Source of the DNA: an uncultured Eubacteriales bacterium
GTDB lineage: Bacteria; Bacillota; Clostridia; Monoglobales; Firm-18
Assembly (NCBI GenBank): GCA_905210885.1
Contig: CAJLYO010000019.1
Span: forward strand, 1 to 14,217
DNA length: 14,217 nt
Reading direction: 5' to 3'
A model generated the notes under the pieces. That model made no database searches and was not told where the DNA came from. It saw nothing but the letters and a program-made list of their open reading frames with translations. Positions 1 through 6,680 of the stretch are shown piece after piece (the stretch's first letter is position 1; every line of letters starts with the position of its first letter). A program made the translations under genes and the position numbers.

Positions 1-2038
1 GGATTTTACCGTCCGTTACATAACAGCCGGCAATTGTGCCAACACCGGAAACTCTGAATGTCTGTCTGATTTCCGCATGACCGATAACATTTTCACGGTA
101 GGTAGGCTCAAGCATACCCTTCATAGCAGCCTCGATTTCCTCGATAGCCTGATAAATTACGCGGTACAGTCTGATTTCAACATTCTTAAGTGCCGCAGAA
201 TCAACCGTTGCAGCATCGGGACGGACGTTAAATCCTACAATAATAGCATTTGAAGCAGACGAAAGAATTATATCCGACTCTGTTATTGTGCCCACGCCGC
301 CGTGAATTACACGGACTCTTACTTCATCATTTGAAAGCTTTTCAAGGGACTGCTTAATAGCCTCGACAGAACCCTGAACATCAGCCTTTACGATAATGTT
401 AAGCTCCTTAATCTGACCCTGTTCAATCTGATTAAACAGTGCGTCAAGAGAAACAACCTGCTGTGTTGATTTGTTATACTCATCTTTGATTTTCTGTTTG
501 CGCTTTTCAACAACAGCACGCGCCTTTTTCTCATCATTTACGGCATGGAATACATCTCCGCCTTCCGGAACCTCATTTAATCCGAGAATCTCAACGGGGA
601 CGCAAGGACCTGCCTCCTTAACGCGCTTACCCTTATCGTCAATCATAGCTCTTACCTTACCCACAGCGGTACCGGCAACAACGACATCGCCGATTTTTAA
701 CGTACCGTTCTGAACAAGCACGGTAGCAACAGGGCCTCTGCCCTTATCAAGCTTTGCTTCGATAACGGTACCCTTTGCACTTCTGTTGGGGTTGGCTTTA
801 AGCTCCTTCATATCCGCAACAAGCAGCACCATTTCAAGCAAAGTATCGATATTATCGCCCTTAAGAGCGGATATGGGAACGCATATCGTATCGCCGCCCC
901 ATTCCTCCGGCACAAGACCGTGTTCAGTAAGCTGCTGCTTTACAACATCGGGATTTGCGGTTTCCTTATCCATCTTGTTAATTGCAACGATAATGCTTAC
1001 GTTTGCAGCCTTGGCATGGTTTATAGCCTCGATTGTCTGTGGCATAATTCCGTCATCTGCCGCAACGACAAGTATTGCAATATCCGTAACCTGTGCACCT
1101 CTTGCACGCATTGAGGTGAATGCCTCATGTCCGGGTGTATCGAGGAAAGTAATGTTTCTGCCGTTGATTTTAACTCTGCATGCACCGATATGCTGAGTAA
1201 TACCGCCTGCTTCGGTGTCAATAACGTTTGTTTTTCTGATTGAGTCAAGAAGTCTTGTTTTACCGTGGTCAACGTGACCCATAACAACAACAACTGGCGA
1301 ACGGGGCTGTAAATCCTCGGGGGCGTCCTCAACATCGTTAAACAGGATATCCTCCTCGGTAACAATTACTTCCTTTTCAACCGTTGCGTTAAATTCGGTT
1401 GCAATCAAAGCCGCCGTGTCAAAGTCAATCATCTGACTCACAGACGCCATAACGCCTATCATCATAAGGCACTTTACAACCTCTGCCGCAGGTCTGCCCA
1501 GCTTTTCGGCAAACTCGCCAACGGAAATTTCATCGCCCATTGAAACCACAACATTTTCAGGCTTCTGCTTTTTCTCTTTTGCGGCTTTAACTTCTTCTTT
1601 TGATTCCTTTTCAAAAGAACTTTTCTTGTTTTTCTTGATTTTCTGCTTCCCGGTTGTGATTTTGTCCTCTTTAATGTTTTCCGGAACAAGCTCCTCTATT
1701 TTTTCCGTATCAAATCTTTCAAGGTCAACATTTGATGACCTTGTGTCAACATATCTTGTTTCTTTCTTGATAGGCTCGTTGATATCGCTCAAATCGTCGT
1801 CGATAACAGGCTCTTCTTTTTTCTCCTCAGCCGGTTTTTTCATCTTTTCAAGGAGAAAATCAAACTCCTCCACCTGATTTTTCTGAGTAAAATATTCAAA
1901 GACTATGTCAAGCTCGTTATCCATAATAGAGCTTTGTGCGCTTTTTGCCTTGCTTCCGAATTTCTTAAGAAGCTCAAGTACCTCTGCCTTGTCAACGCCC
2001 AAATCCTTTGCGATAGCACTAATTTTAATTTTCGCCAT
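1..2038 (-). CDS. infB: Translation initiation factor IF-2, 3' end cut by window edge
   Basis: Translational GTPase that places initiator fMet-tRNA on the 30S subunit and promotes joining of the 50S subunit; cytoplasmic. The frame opens at ATG 2038 (MAKIKISAIAKDLGV, the usual IF2_N start) and stays open to base 1, giving 679 visible residues. A second IF2_N-like segment near residues 165-225 (ISVGEFAEKLGRPAAEVV) follows a Lys/Glu-rich linker. The GTPase domain starts with MGHVDHGKT (residues 253-261). It also has GGITQHIGA, DTPGHEAF and NKMD (bases 969-980). The visible part stops at GCYVTDGKI, which lies about 65 residues before the end in Bacillus IF-2, so only the end of the fMet-tRNA-binding C-terminal domain is missing. 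The ribosome binding site AAAGGA sits 8-9 bases before the ATG, and the gap to ylxQ is 4 bases. The compact N-terminal region is normal for Clostridia. The identification is secure. Confidence 0.98.
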   Translation of the reverse strand, partial: MAKIKISAIAKDLGVDKAEVLELLKKFGSKAKSAQSSIMDNELDIVFEYFTQKNQVEEFDFLLEKMKKPAEEKKEEPVIDDDLSDINEPIKKETRYVDTRSSNVDLERFDTEKIEELVPENIKEDKITTGKQKIKKNKKSSFEKESKEEVKAAKEKKQKPENVVVSMGDEISVGEFAEKLGRPAAEVVKCLMMIGVMASVSQMIDFDTAALIATEFNATVEKEVIVTEEDILFNDVEDAPEDLQPRSPVVVVMGHVDHGKTRLLDSIRKTNVIDTEAGGITQHIGACRVKINGRNITFLDTPGHEAFTSMRARGAQVTDIAILVVAADDGIMPQTIEAINHAKAANVSIIVAINKMDKETANPDVVKQQLTEHGLVPEEWGGDTICVPISALKGDNIDTLLEMVLLVADMKELKANPNRSAKGTVIEAKLDKGRGPVATVLVQNGTLKIGDVVVAGTAVGKVRAMIDDKGKRVKEAGPCVPVEILGLNEVPEGGDVFHAVNDEKKARAVVEKRKQKIKDEYNKSTQQVVSLDALFNQIEQGQIKELNIIVKADVQGSVEAIKQSLEKLSNDEVRVRVIHGGVGTITESDIILSSASNAIIVGFNVRPDAATVDSAALKNVEIRLYRVIYQAIEEIEAAMKGMLEPTYRENVIGHAEIRQTFRVSGVGTIAGCYVTDGKI

Positions 2039-2042
2039 ATAA

Positions 2043-2360
2043 TCAATCCTTTCGTTTGCCGGAGCAAATGCATTTTTTTAAAGCCGACGCCAAATTGCCG
2101 TCCGTCACCGAAACACACGCGGTAAGTCCCTTACCGATTGCGTTGCCTACGCTTTCGCACGTACCGAAAACAATGCACTCAACACCGTAATACGCACATT
2201 TATCGGTTACCTTTTTCATCGTACCCTCTGATGCGTCCGCAGCAACAATTACAATTTTGCTTTTCTTTGCTCTGACAGAAGTTATAACACTGTCTGTTCC
2301 TGCCGACAAAAGCCCTGCCTTTTTTGCAAGGCCTATATAGCCGTATGCCTTATCATTCAT
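2043..2360 (-). CDS. ylxQ: L7Ae/YlxQ-family RNA-binding protein
   Basis: Small (105 aa) L7Ae/L30e/Gadd45-fold protein of the YlxQ type; the family binds kink-turn RNA and is thought to be ribosome-associated. MNDKAYGYIGLAKKAGLLSAGTDSV at the start, followed by KSKIVIVAADASEGTMKKV, is the typical family signature; the protein ends in a basic Lys/Arg tail. The chosen ATG (2360) has GAGGAG at 2371-2376 with a 10-base spacer and overlaps the ylxR stop by 8 bases, which suggests translational coupling. In-frame alternatives are GTG 2366 (adds 2 residues) and ATG 2378 (adds 6 residues, MRSAVP); longer starts lack family similarity. It lies between ylxR and infB, as in Bacillus and most Clostridia. 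The family is clear; the exact RNA target is unknown. Confidence 0.9.
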   Translation of the reverse strand: MNDKAYGYIGLAKKAGLLSAGTDSVITSVRAKKSKIVIVAADASEGTMKKVTDKCAYYGVECIVFGTCESVGNAIGKGLTACVSVTDGNLASALKKCICSGKRKD

Positions 2361-2637
2361 CGGCACAGCACTCCTCATATATATTATGCGGAACCGCAGT
2401 TTTAAGCCCGCGTGCAAATCCGTTGGATTTCACAAGCTTTTCTATGCATGCCCTGTTTTTGCACACATATGCTCCCCTGCCTCCGCTTTCACAAATTTTA
2501 ACCGTTCCGTCGGCAAAGCGTGCCGCACGCAAAAGCTTTGATTTATCAACTATACTTCTGCATGAAATGCACATGCGCTGAGGACGGTATTCTCCTTTTT
2601 CGGAGTAAAGCTTGTTATGCTTCAACGGGTTCATCAT
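2353..2637 (-). CDS. ylxR: YlxR-family nucleic-acid-binding protein (RnpM-like)
   Basis: Protein of 94 aa from the YlxR (DUF448) family. Its core PQRMCISCRSIVDKSKLLR, then GGRGAYVCKNRACIEK, matches the family's P-x-R-x-C-x-x-C-R and G-R-G-A-Y motifs; the GRGAY region lines the RNA-binding surface. The Bacillus protein has been reported as an RNase P modulator (RnpM); carrying that role over to this protein is inference. Two adjacent ATG codons (2637 and 2634) are possible starts. A GGAG abuts the first, which is a tight spacing, so initiation may depend on coupling: the start lies 23 bases inside the nusA end. The stop overlaps the start of ylxQ by 8 bases. Four cysteines (CISC and the CKNRAC pair) are compatible with a metal site, though this is not established. 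Confidence 0.92.
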   Translation of the reverse strand: MMNPLKHNKLYSEKGEYRPQRMCISCRSIVDKSKLLRAARFADGTVKICESGGRGAYVCKNRACIEKLVKSNGFARGLKTAVPHNIYEECCADE

Positions 2638-3661
2638 CTCCGCTTTTGATTATATCTATTTTCCAGCCGGTAAGCTTTGCGGCAAGGCGTGCATTTTGTC
2701 CTTCCTTACCGATTGCCAATGAAAGCTGGTTTTTCGCAACCACAACGGTGCAAAGCTTTTCTTCTTCGTTAACCGTAACGCTTTCAACCTCTGCCGGAGC
2801 AAGTGCCGCCGCAATATACTGCGCCGGGTCATCACTGTATTTTATAATGTCGATTTTCTCTCCGTTTAACTCGTCAACAATATTTGCAACACGGGTTCCC
2901 TTTGAACCGACGCATGCGCCGATGGGGTCAACGTTTTCGTCATTTGAAACAACAGCAATTTTCGAGCGCGAGCCTGCTTCTCTCGAAACGCTCTTAATCT
3001 CAACAACGCCTGTCTGAATTTCCGGAACCTCAAGCTCAAAAAGCTTTCTTACAAGACCTGCATGAGTTCTTGAAATAATAATCTGCGGTCCTTTTGTTGT
3101 GCGCTGAACGTCAACAATGTAAATTTTAAGGCGCTGATTGGGGTGGTAATTATCGCTTTCAACCTGTTCCTGAGGCATAAGCATTGCCTCAACCGTTCCC
3201 AAATCCACCATAACGCTTTTTCTTTCAACACGCTGTACAACGCCGGAAACAATATCTCCGACTTTGCCGGAAAACTCCGAATAAACCATGTTTCTCTCGG
3301 CTTCTCTGATACGCTGTGTAACAACCTGGCGTGCCGTCTGTGCGGCAATTCTGCCGAATGTCTGCGGCGCTGTCTTTTCCTCTATAACATCGCCCAGCTC
3401 ATACTGCGGATTAATTTTCTTTGCATTTTCCAAAGAAATCTCGCTGTCCGGAATAACAACCTCGTCCACAACCTCTTTTTTCACATAAACGTTCATGCTG
3501 CCGTTTTGTCTGTCAATCTCCACACGCACGTTTTTGTGGCTTCCGTAATTACGCTTGTAAGCCGAAACAAGCGCCTGTTCCAATGCCTCTATAAGCACGT
3601 CGCGGCTTATACCCTTTTCCTTTTCAAACTGCTCAAGCAGTGTAACAAAATCTTCGCTCAT
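2615..3661 (-). CDS. nusA: Transcription termination/antitermination factor NusA
   Basis: RNA-polymerase-associated elongation factor that promotes pausing and hairpin-dependent termination and takes part in antitermination. The 348 residues show the expected order. The RNAP-binding N-terminal domain spans about 1-125 and starts MSEDFVTLLEQFEKEKGIS. An S1 domain covers about 135-200 (GDIVSGVVQRVERKSVMVDLG). KH1 has its GSKG loop at 252-255, and KH2 has its GKEG loop at 318-321. The protein ends shortly after KH2 (WKIDIIKSGDDEPVEA) and lacks the C-terminal acidic repeats of E. coli NusA, as usual for Bacillota. ATG 3661 is the first possible start, because a TGA lies in frame two codons upstream. 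GGGAG lies about 12 bases upstream, slightly long spacing. It follows rimP by 18 bases and overlaps ylxR. NusA might control its own operon through the leader hairpin at 4165-4190 (inference). Confidence 0.98.
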   Translation of the reverse strand: MSEDFVTLLEQFEKEKGISRDVLIEALEQALVSAYKRNYGSHKNVRVEIDRQNGSMNVYVKKEVVDEVVIPDSEISLENAKKINPQYELGDVIEEKTAPQTFGRIAAQTARQVVTQRIREAERNMVYSEFSGKVGDIVSGVVQRVERKSVMVDLGTVEAMLMPQEQVESDNYHPNQRLKIYIVDVQRTTKGPQIIISRTHAGLVRKLFELEVPEIQTGVVEIKSVSREAGSRSKIAVVSNDENVDPIGACVGSKGTRVANIVDELNGEKIDIIKYSDDPAQYIAAALAPAEVESVTVNEEEKLCTVVVAKNQLSLAIGKEGQNARLAAKLTGWKIDIIKSGDDEPVEA

Positions 3662-3679
3662 TTTTCAAAATCACTCCCA

Positions 3680-4141
3680 TTAAAAGTTAAAAATTATATT
3701 TGCCTTTGCAATGTTTTTTCTCTGTATATTTATTTTTTCATCATTAATGCTAAGCGTAACAGACTCGCTGTCGAAATCCGAAAGCACGCCTTCAAGCTCT
3801 TTTGCGCCATCCTGCGCCTTATAAAGCTTAAGCCGCACCTCCTCGCCGACTGCGGCGGCATAGTGCCGGTCGGTTTTCAAAGCGCGCTCGATTCCCGGGG
3901 ATGAAACCTCCAGAAAATAATTATCCGCAATAAAATCCTCCGCGTCAAGGTACTCGCCAAGCTCGCGGCTTATCGCCTCGCAGTCGTCAAGGTTTACCCC
4001 TTCATCTCTGTCAATGTACACGCGCAAAAATCTGTGCGGTCCTTCCTTTACAAACTCAACATCGTAAATTTCATAGCCGTAACGTTTGGCAATCTCCCCT
4101 GCTTTTTGGGCAGTAAGCTCCTCGGTTTTGGAATATGCCAT
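3680..4141 (-). CDS. rimP: Ribosome maturation factor RimP
   Basis: Assembly factor needed for maturation of the 30S ribosomal subunit; first gene of the nusA-infB operon (ylxS in Bacillus). The 153 residues fit the family size. The N-terminal alpha/beta domain contains YGYEIYDVEFVKEGPHRFLRVYID and the hallmark LEVSSPGIERALKTDRHY near residues 77-94. A C-terminal SH3-like barrel follows (GEEVRLKLY to NIAKANIIFNF). The start ATG 4141 is preceded by a strong GGAGGTG (4147-4153) with a 5-base spacer. A promoter lies at 4216-4244, so rimP is the first gene of its own transcript. An 11-12 bp hairpin lies in the leader between promoter and ribosome binding site. Identification is secure. Confidence 0.97.
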   Translation of the reverse strand: MAYSKTEELTAQKAGEIAKRYGYEIYDVEFVKEGPHRFLRVYIDRDEGVNLDDCEAISRELGEYLDAEDFIADNYFLEVSSPGIERALKTDRHYAAAVGEEVRLKLYKAQDGAKELEGVLSDFDSESVTLSINDEKINIQRKNIAKANIIFNF

Positions 4142-4146
4142 AATTT

Positions 4147-4153
4147 CACCTCC
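4147..4153 (-). promoter_or_regulatory. Ribosome binding site of rimP
   Basis: GGAGGTG, a near-perfect match to the 16S anti-Shine-Dalgarno, with a 5-base spacer to ATG 4141. It fixes the rimP start. Its closeness to the leader hairpin (12 bases) leaves room for a link between leader structure and translation, but the stem itself does not cover it. Confidence 0.8.
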
Positions 4154-4164
4154 GAAACATAAAA

Positions 4165-4190
4165 CAAAGAGTGGGAAATCCCACTCTTTG
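4165..4190 (-). terminator. Leader hairpin with T-rich tail: terminator or attenuator upstream of rimP
   Basis: Perfect inverted repeat: the 12-base arms CAAAGAGTGGGA (4165-4176) and TCCCACTCTTTG (4179-4190) are separated by two bases. In RNA this folds as an 11-bp stem with a small A/U loop, or as a GC-rich core GAGTGGG/CCCACTC. Read on the minus strand, the core is followed by TTTGTTTTATGTTT, a broken U-tract; the other side has no T-run, so any termination would act only on leftward transcription. It lies about 19 bases after the predicted transcription start and 12 bases before the rimP Shine-Dalgarno. It could stop read-through from the upstream operon, attenuate the rimP-nusA-infB operon, or shield the 5' end. 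The fold is seen in the sequence; the role is inferred. Confidence 0.7.
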
Positions 4191-4215
4191 AACGCAAAAC
4201 CTATAATGTATTTTT

Positions 4216-4244
4216 ATTATACACCGTATTTTCAAAAAAATCAA
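4216..4244 (-). promoter_or_regulatory. Sigma-A-type promoter of the rimP-nusA-ylxR-ylxQ-infB operon
   Basis: On the minus strand a -35 box TTGATT (4239-4244; consensus TTGACA) is followed, after exactly 17 bases, by a perfect -10 box TATAAT (4216-4221). The expected start is near A 4209, which gives a leader of about 68 bases before rimP ATG 4141. The surrounding DNA is AT-rich, with T-runs upstream of and inside the spacer. It lies in the only sizeable intergenic gap of the window, just after the SGNH hydrolase gene. No separate operator repeat was seen apart from the leader hairpin. Confidence 0.75.
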
Positions 4245-4266
4245 GGGTTTTTCGGAAAAAAATTAT

Positions 4267-4902
4267 TTATTTTTCCATTTTTTCAAAACATCTGAGCCAT
4301 TTATCCGCAATTACACGGTGAAAAGCAGGTGTCGGGTGAACGCCGTCGGCAAGCCACCATGAATTATCGGTATTTTTTGCAAGTCCGTCAAGCTCAGCCT
4401 GAAGAGGTATAAAGGGCAAACCGAAGTTCTCCGCAATTCTCTTTGCCGCCTGGGCGCGGAGTTCAACCTCTTTTCTGAACTTTGCATACACCGTCTTATT
4501 TGCTTCGCCTTTTAAAGTAAAAGGCTCTAAAATTATGATTTTAATATCTGGCAAAGCCGATTTAATTTCTTCAATAAGCATTGAGTATATCTTTTCGTAT
4601 TTTTCGGCGTCTATGCCGTTTTGATTTGCGAATTCATGCCATACATCATTTACGCCTATTAAAATACTCATATAATCCGGCTTAAGGTTTATAATATCAG
4701 CCTTAATGCGCGCGTAAACGTCCACAATTCTGTTGCCGCTTATTCCTCTGTTGTAAATCGCATACTGTTCGGGTTTTTTTGCCATAAGCTCTCCGGCAGC
4801 AAAAAGCGGATAGCCGTAACCCATGCGGCCGTTTGCGTTTTCATCATCTCTTTGGCGCATAACATCTGTAATCGAGTCACCCTGAAATAAGATTGTTTTC
4901 AT
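4267..4902 (-). CDS. Cytoplasmic SGNH/GDSL hydrolase (Axe2-like esterase)
   Basis: Serine hydrolase of 211 aa with the SGNH fold. The catalytic blocks are complete. Block I is FQGDSIT with nucleophile S10, and block II has G56 in NRGISGNR. Block III is GVND with N85, and block V is DGVHP with D186 and H189. The overall pattern resembles the Axe2 type of acetyl-xylan esterase (GDSITD..., IGVNDVW..., VHPT), so it probably removes acyl groups, often acetyl, from small substrates; the true substrate is unknown. There is no signal peptide or membrane segment, so it should act in the cytoplasm on imported or internal esters. ATG 4902 has a GGGGGG stretch 5 bases upstream that overlaps the stop of the ACT gene (gap 10 bases), so it is the last gene of the upstream operon. 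A functional link with aromatic acid metabolism is possible but unproven. Confidence 0.88.
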   Translation of the reverse strand: MKTILFQGDSITDVMRQRDDENANGRMGYGYPLFAAGELMAKKPEQYAIYNRGISGNRIVDVYARIKADIINLKPDYMSILIGVNDVWHEFANQNGIDAEKYEKIYSMLIEEIKSALPDIKIIILEPFTLKGEANKTVYAKFRKEVELRAQAAKRIAENFGLPFIPLQAELDGLAKNTDNSWWLADGVHPTPAFHRVIADKWLRCFEKMEK

Positions 4903-4912
4903 ACTATCCCCC

Positions 4913-5341
4913 CTACATATTCTCCACGTCAGCAGGCGTTAAAAGCTTAATCCCCGCATCAGCCAGACATTTTGCCGCCGCATCGTTGTCCTCGGCTTTT
5001 ATAATAACCATAGCGCTGTCCTTTGCTTTGCCCACAAATGCATACATATAGCCCACACTGTGACCTGCGTCCGCAAGAATCCCGAGAGCTTTTGAAAGTC
5101 CGCCGGGAACGTGGTCAACGCATATTCCCAAAACAGGTGTTACATTATAGGTAAGCTCGCTTTTCGCAAGAACATTTTCAGCCAGATCCGGGTCTGTTAC
5201 AATAAGTCTTAAAATTCCGTAATCAACAGTATCCGCAATGGAAAGGGCTAAAATGTTAACGCCGTTTTCACCAAGCATTTTTGTAACCTGTGCAAGTCTT
5301 CCGGATTTGTTTGCCACAAAAATTGATATCTGTCTTATCAT
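4913..5341 (-). CDS. Tandem ACT-domain protein, putative amino-acid sensor
   Basis: Protein of 142 aa made of two ACT domains and nothing else. Domain 1 covers about residues 3-66 (ISIFVANKSGRLAQVTKML, with the ligand-loop pattern N-K-x-G-R-L). Domain 2 covers about 70-138 (VDHVPGGLSKALGILADAG). ACT domains bind amino acids and related small ligands and usually control an enzyme or regulator. Stand-alone tandem ACT proteins next to phenylacetate-CoA ligase genes are a recurring arrangement in anaerobes, but I know of no firmly established role. ATG 5341 has GGGGAG about 6 bases upstream and follows the paaK stop by 14 bases, so the two are very likely co-transcribed. A plausible role is sensing Phe, Tyr or Trp or an arylacetate and adjusting the ligase or IorAB (inference). 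Confidence 0.9.
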   Translation of the reverse strand: MIRQISIFVANKSGRLAQVTKMLGENGVNILALSIADTVDYGILRLIVTDPDLAENVLAKSELTYNVTPVLGICVDHVPGGLSKALGILADAGHSVGYMYAFVGKAKDSAMVIIKAEDNDAAAKCLADAGIKLLTPADVENM

Positions 5342-5355
5342 AATAATCTCCCCTT

Positions 5356-6660
5356 TTAAAGCTTTCTTTTATCAATAACATGCTTTGCTTTGCCTTCGCT
5401 GCGCTGTATTGATTTTGCCTCAACCAAAGTGATTTTTGCGGAAATTCCGAGAATGCTTTCAACATTCCGCGCAATTTTCGCCTTGATATCCTCAACTCTC
5501 TTTACCTCGTCGGAGATAAGCTTATCAGACATTTCAACCTGGATTTCAAGCGTATCGCGGTTATTTACGCGGTCAACTATTATCATATAATGAGGCGCGG
5601 TTTCGCCCATATCAAGAAGCACGGTTTCAATCTGGGACGGGAACACGTTAACACCCCTGATTATCAGCATGTCATCGCTTCTGCCGCTGGGCTTTGCCAT
5701 TCTGACACAGGTTCTGCCGCATTCGCACTTATCGTAATTAAGCGATGAAATATCGCGTGTTCTGTATCTGATAAGAGGAAATGCCTGTTTTGTAAGAGTA
5801 GTGAAAACAAGCTCGCCCGTTGTCTTTTCCGGAAGGTTTTCGCCTGTGTCCGGGTTAATAATTTCGGGAATAAAATGGTCCTCCCAAATATGCAGACCGT
5901 TCTGATTATGGCAGTCCATAGCAACACCGGGACCCATAATTTCGCTTAAACCGTAAATATCATGAGCTTTTATATTCAGTCTGTTCTGAATTTCGTTTCT
6001 CATTGCCTCTGTCCACGGCTCTGCACCGAAAATTCCCACGGAAAGCGGCAGCGTTTTTGTATCTATACCCATTTCCTCCATTGTTTCTGCGATAAACAGT
6101 GCGTAGGACGGCGTACAGCATATTGCGGTAACACCGAAGTCAACTATGCAGTTAATCTGCCTTTTCGTATTGCCGGTAGACGCCGGAACGGTTATCGCGC
6201 CGATTTTCTGCGAGCCGCCGTTGGCGCCCAGTCCGCCGGTAAACAGTCCGTAGCCGTAGGAAATCTGAATCCTCGATTTGTTGTCAAGCCCTGCCATGGT
6301 CATGCAGCGTGCAACAAGGTTATCCCAAAGCTCAAGGTCATCCTTTGTGTAACCTACAACAATCTGTTTCCCCGTTGTTCCGCTTGATGCGTGAAGGCGG
6401 ACAACATTATCAAGAGAAGTGGCAAACAAGCCGTAAGGATATGTATCCCTTAAATCCTGCTTATATGTATAAGGCAGTTTCGGCAAATCCTCAATCGACT
6501 TTATATCTCCGGGCAAAAGACCTATTGCGTCCATTTTTGCCTTATAATACGGAACATTTTCATATATTCTTTCAACAAGCTTAACAAGGCGCTGTGACTG
6601 CAGTGCCGAAAGCTCGTCGCGGCTCATACATTCAGCCGCTTTATCCCAATACTTTTCCAT
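5356..6660 (-). CDS. paaK: Phenylacetate-CoA ligase (AMP-forming), PaaK family
   Basis: Activates an arylacetate with ATP and CoA to arylacetyl-CoA, AMP and pyrophosphate. The 434 residues match the short PaaK type of adenylate-forming enzymes. Visible motifs are the P-loop SSGTTGK (92-98), YGLSE (236-240), RTRD (300-303), the hinge GRSDDMLIIRGVNVFP (326-341) and the C-terminal SEGKAK with K424 as the likely catalytic lysine. C250, H257, C312 and C314 (in KCECGR) resemble the structural metal site seen in some family members. ATG 6660 has AAGGAG 8 bases upstream, and the gap to iorB is 20 bases. Lying beside iorAB, it should act on aromatic acids such as phenylacetate, 4-hydroxyphenylacetate or indoleacetate; the exact substrate cannot be read. 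Such PaaK-like genes are common in anaerobes that lack the aerobic phenylacetate pathway, so its role here is not that catabolic route. Confidence 0.92.
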   Translation of the reverse strand: MEKYWDKAAECMSRDELSALQSQRLVKLVERIYENVPYYKAKMDAIGLLPGDIKSIEDLPKLPYTYKQDLRDTYPYGLFATSLDNVVRLHASSGTTGKQIVVGYTKDDLELWDNLVARCMTMAGLDNKSRIQISYGYGLFTGGLGANGGSQKIGAITVPASTGNTKRQINCIVDFGVTAICCTPSYALFIAETMEEMGIDTKTLPLSVGIFGAEPWTEAMRNEIQNRLNIKAHDIYGLSEIMGPGVAMDCHNQNGLHIWEDHFIPEIINPDTGENLPEKTTGELVFTTLTKQAFPLIRYRTRDISSLNYDKCECGRTCVRMAKPSGRSDDMLIIRGVNVFPSQIETVLLDMGETAPHYMIIVDRVNNRDTLEIQVEMSDKLISDEVKRVEDIKAKIARNVESILGISAKITLVEAKSIQRSEGKAKHVIDKRKL

Positions 6661-6680
6661 GTTTCATTCTCCTTGCAGCG

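Noticed and set aside
786..1196. 136-aa plus-strand frame opposite the infB GTPase domain
   Set aside because: Ser/Thr/Ala-rich shadow of infB codons, no homology features.
2361..2417. Longer ylxQ starts (ATG 2378 and ATG 2417)
   Set aside because: Family similarity begins at MNDKAYGYIGL. ATG 2417 lies within ylxR, and ATG 2378 lies at the ribosome binding site itself.
3143..3904. 253-aa open frame on the plus strand opposite nusA and rimP
   Set aside because: It is antisense to two certain genes, has no recognisable domain and shows the Leu/Cys/His-rich composition of a shadow frame.
4248..4260. Small palindrome TTTTT-CGG-AAAAA after the GDSL gene as a terminator
   Set aside because: The stem is five A-T pairs with a three-base loop and no GC, far too weak.
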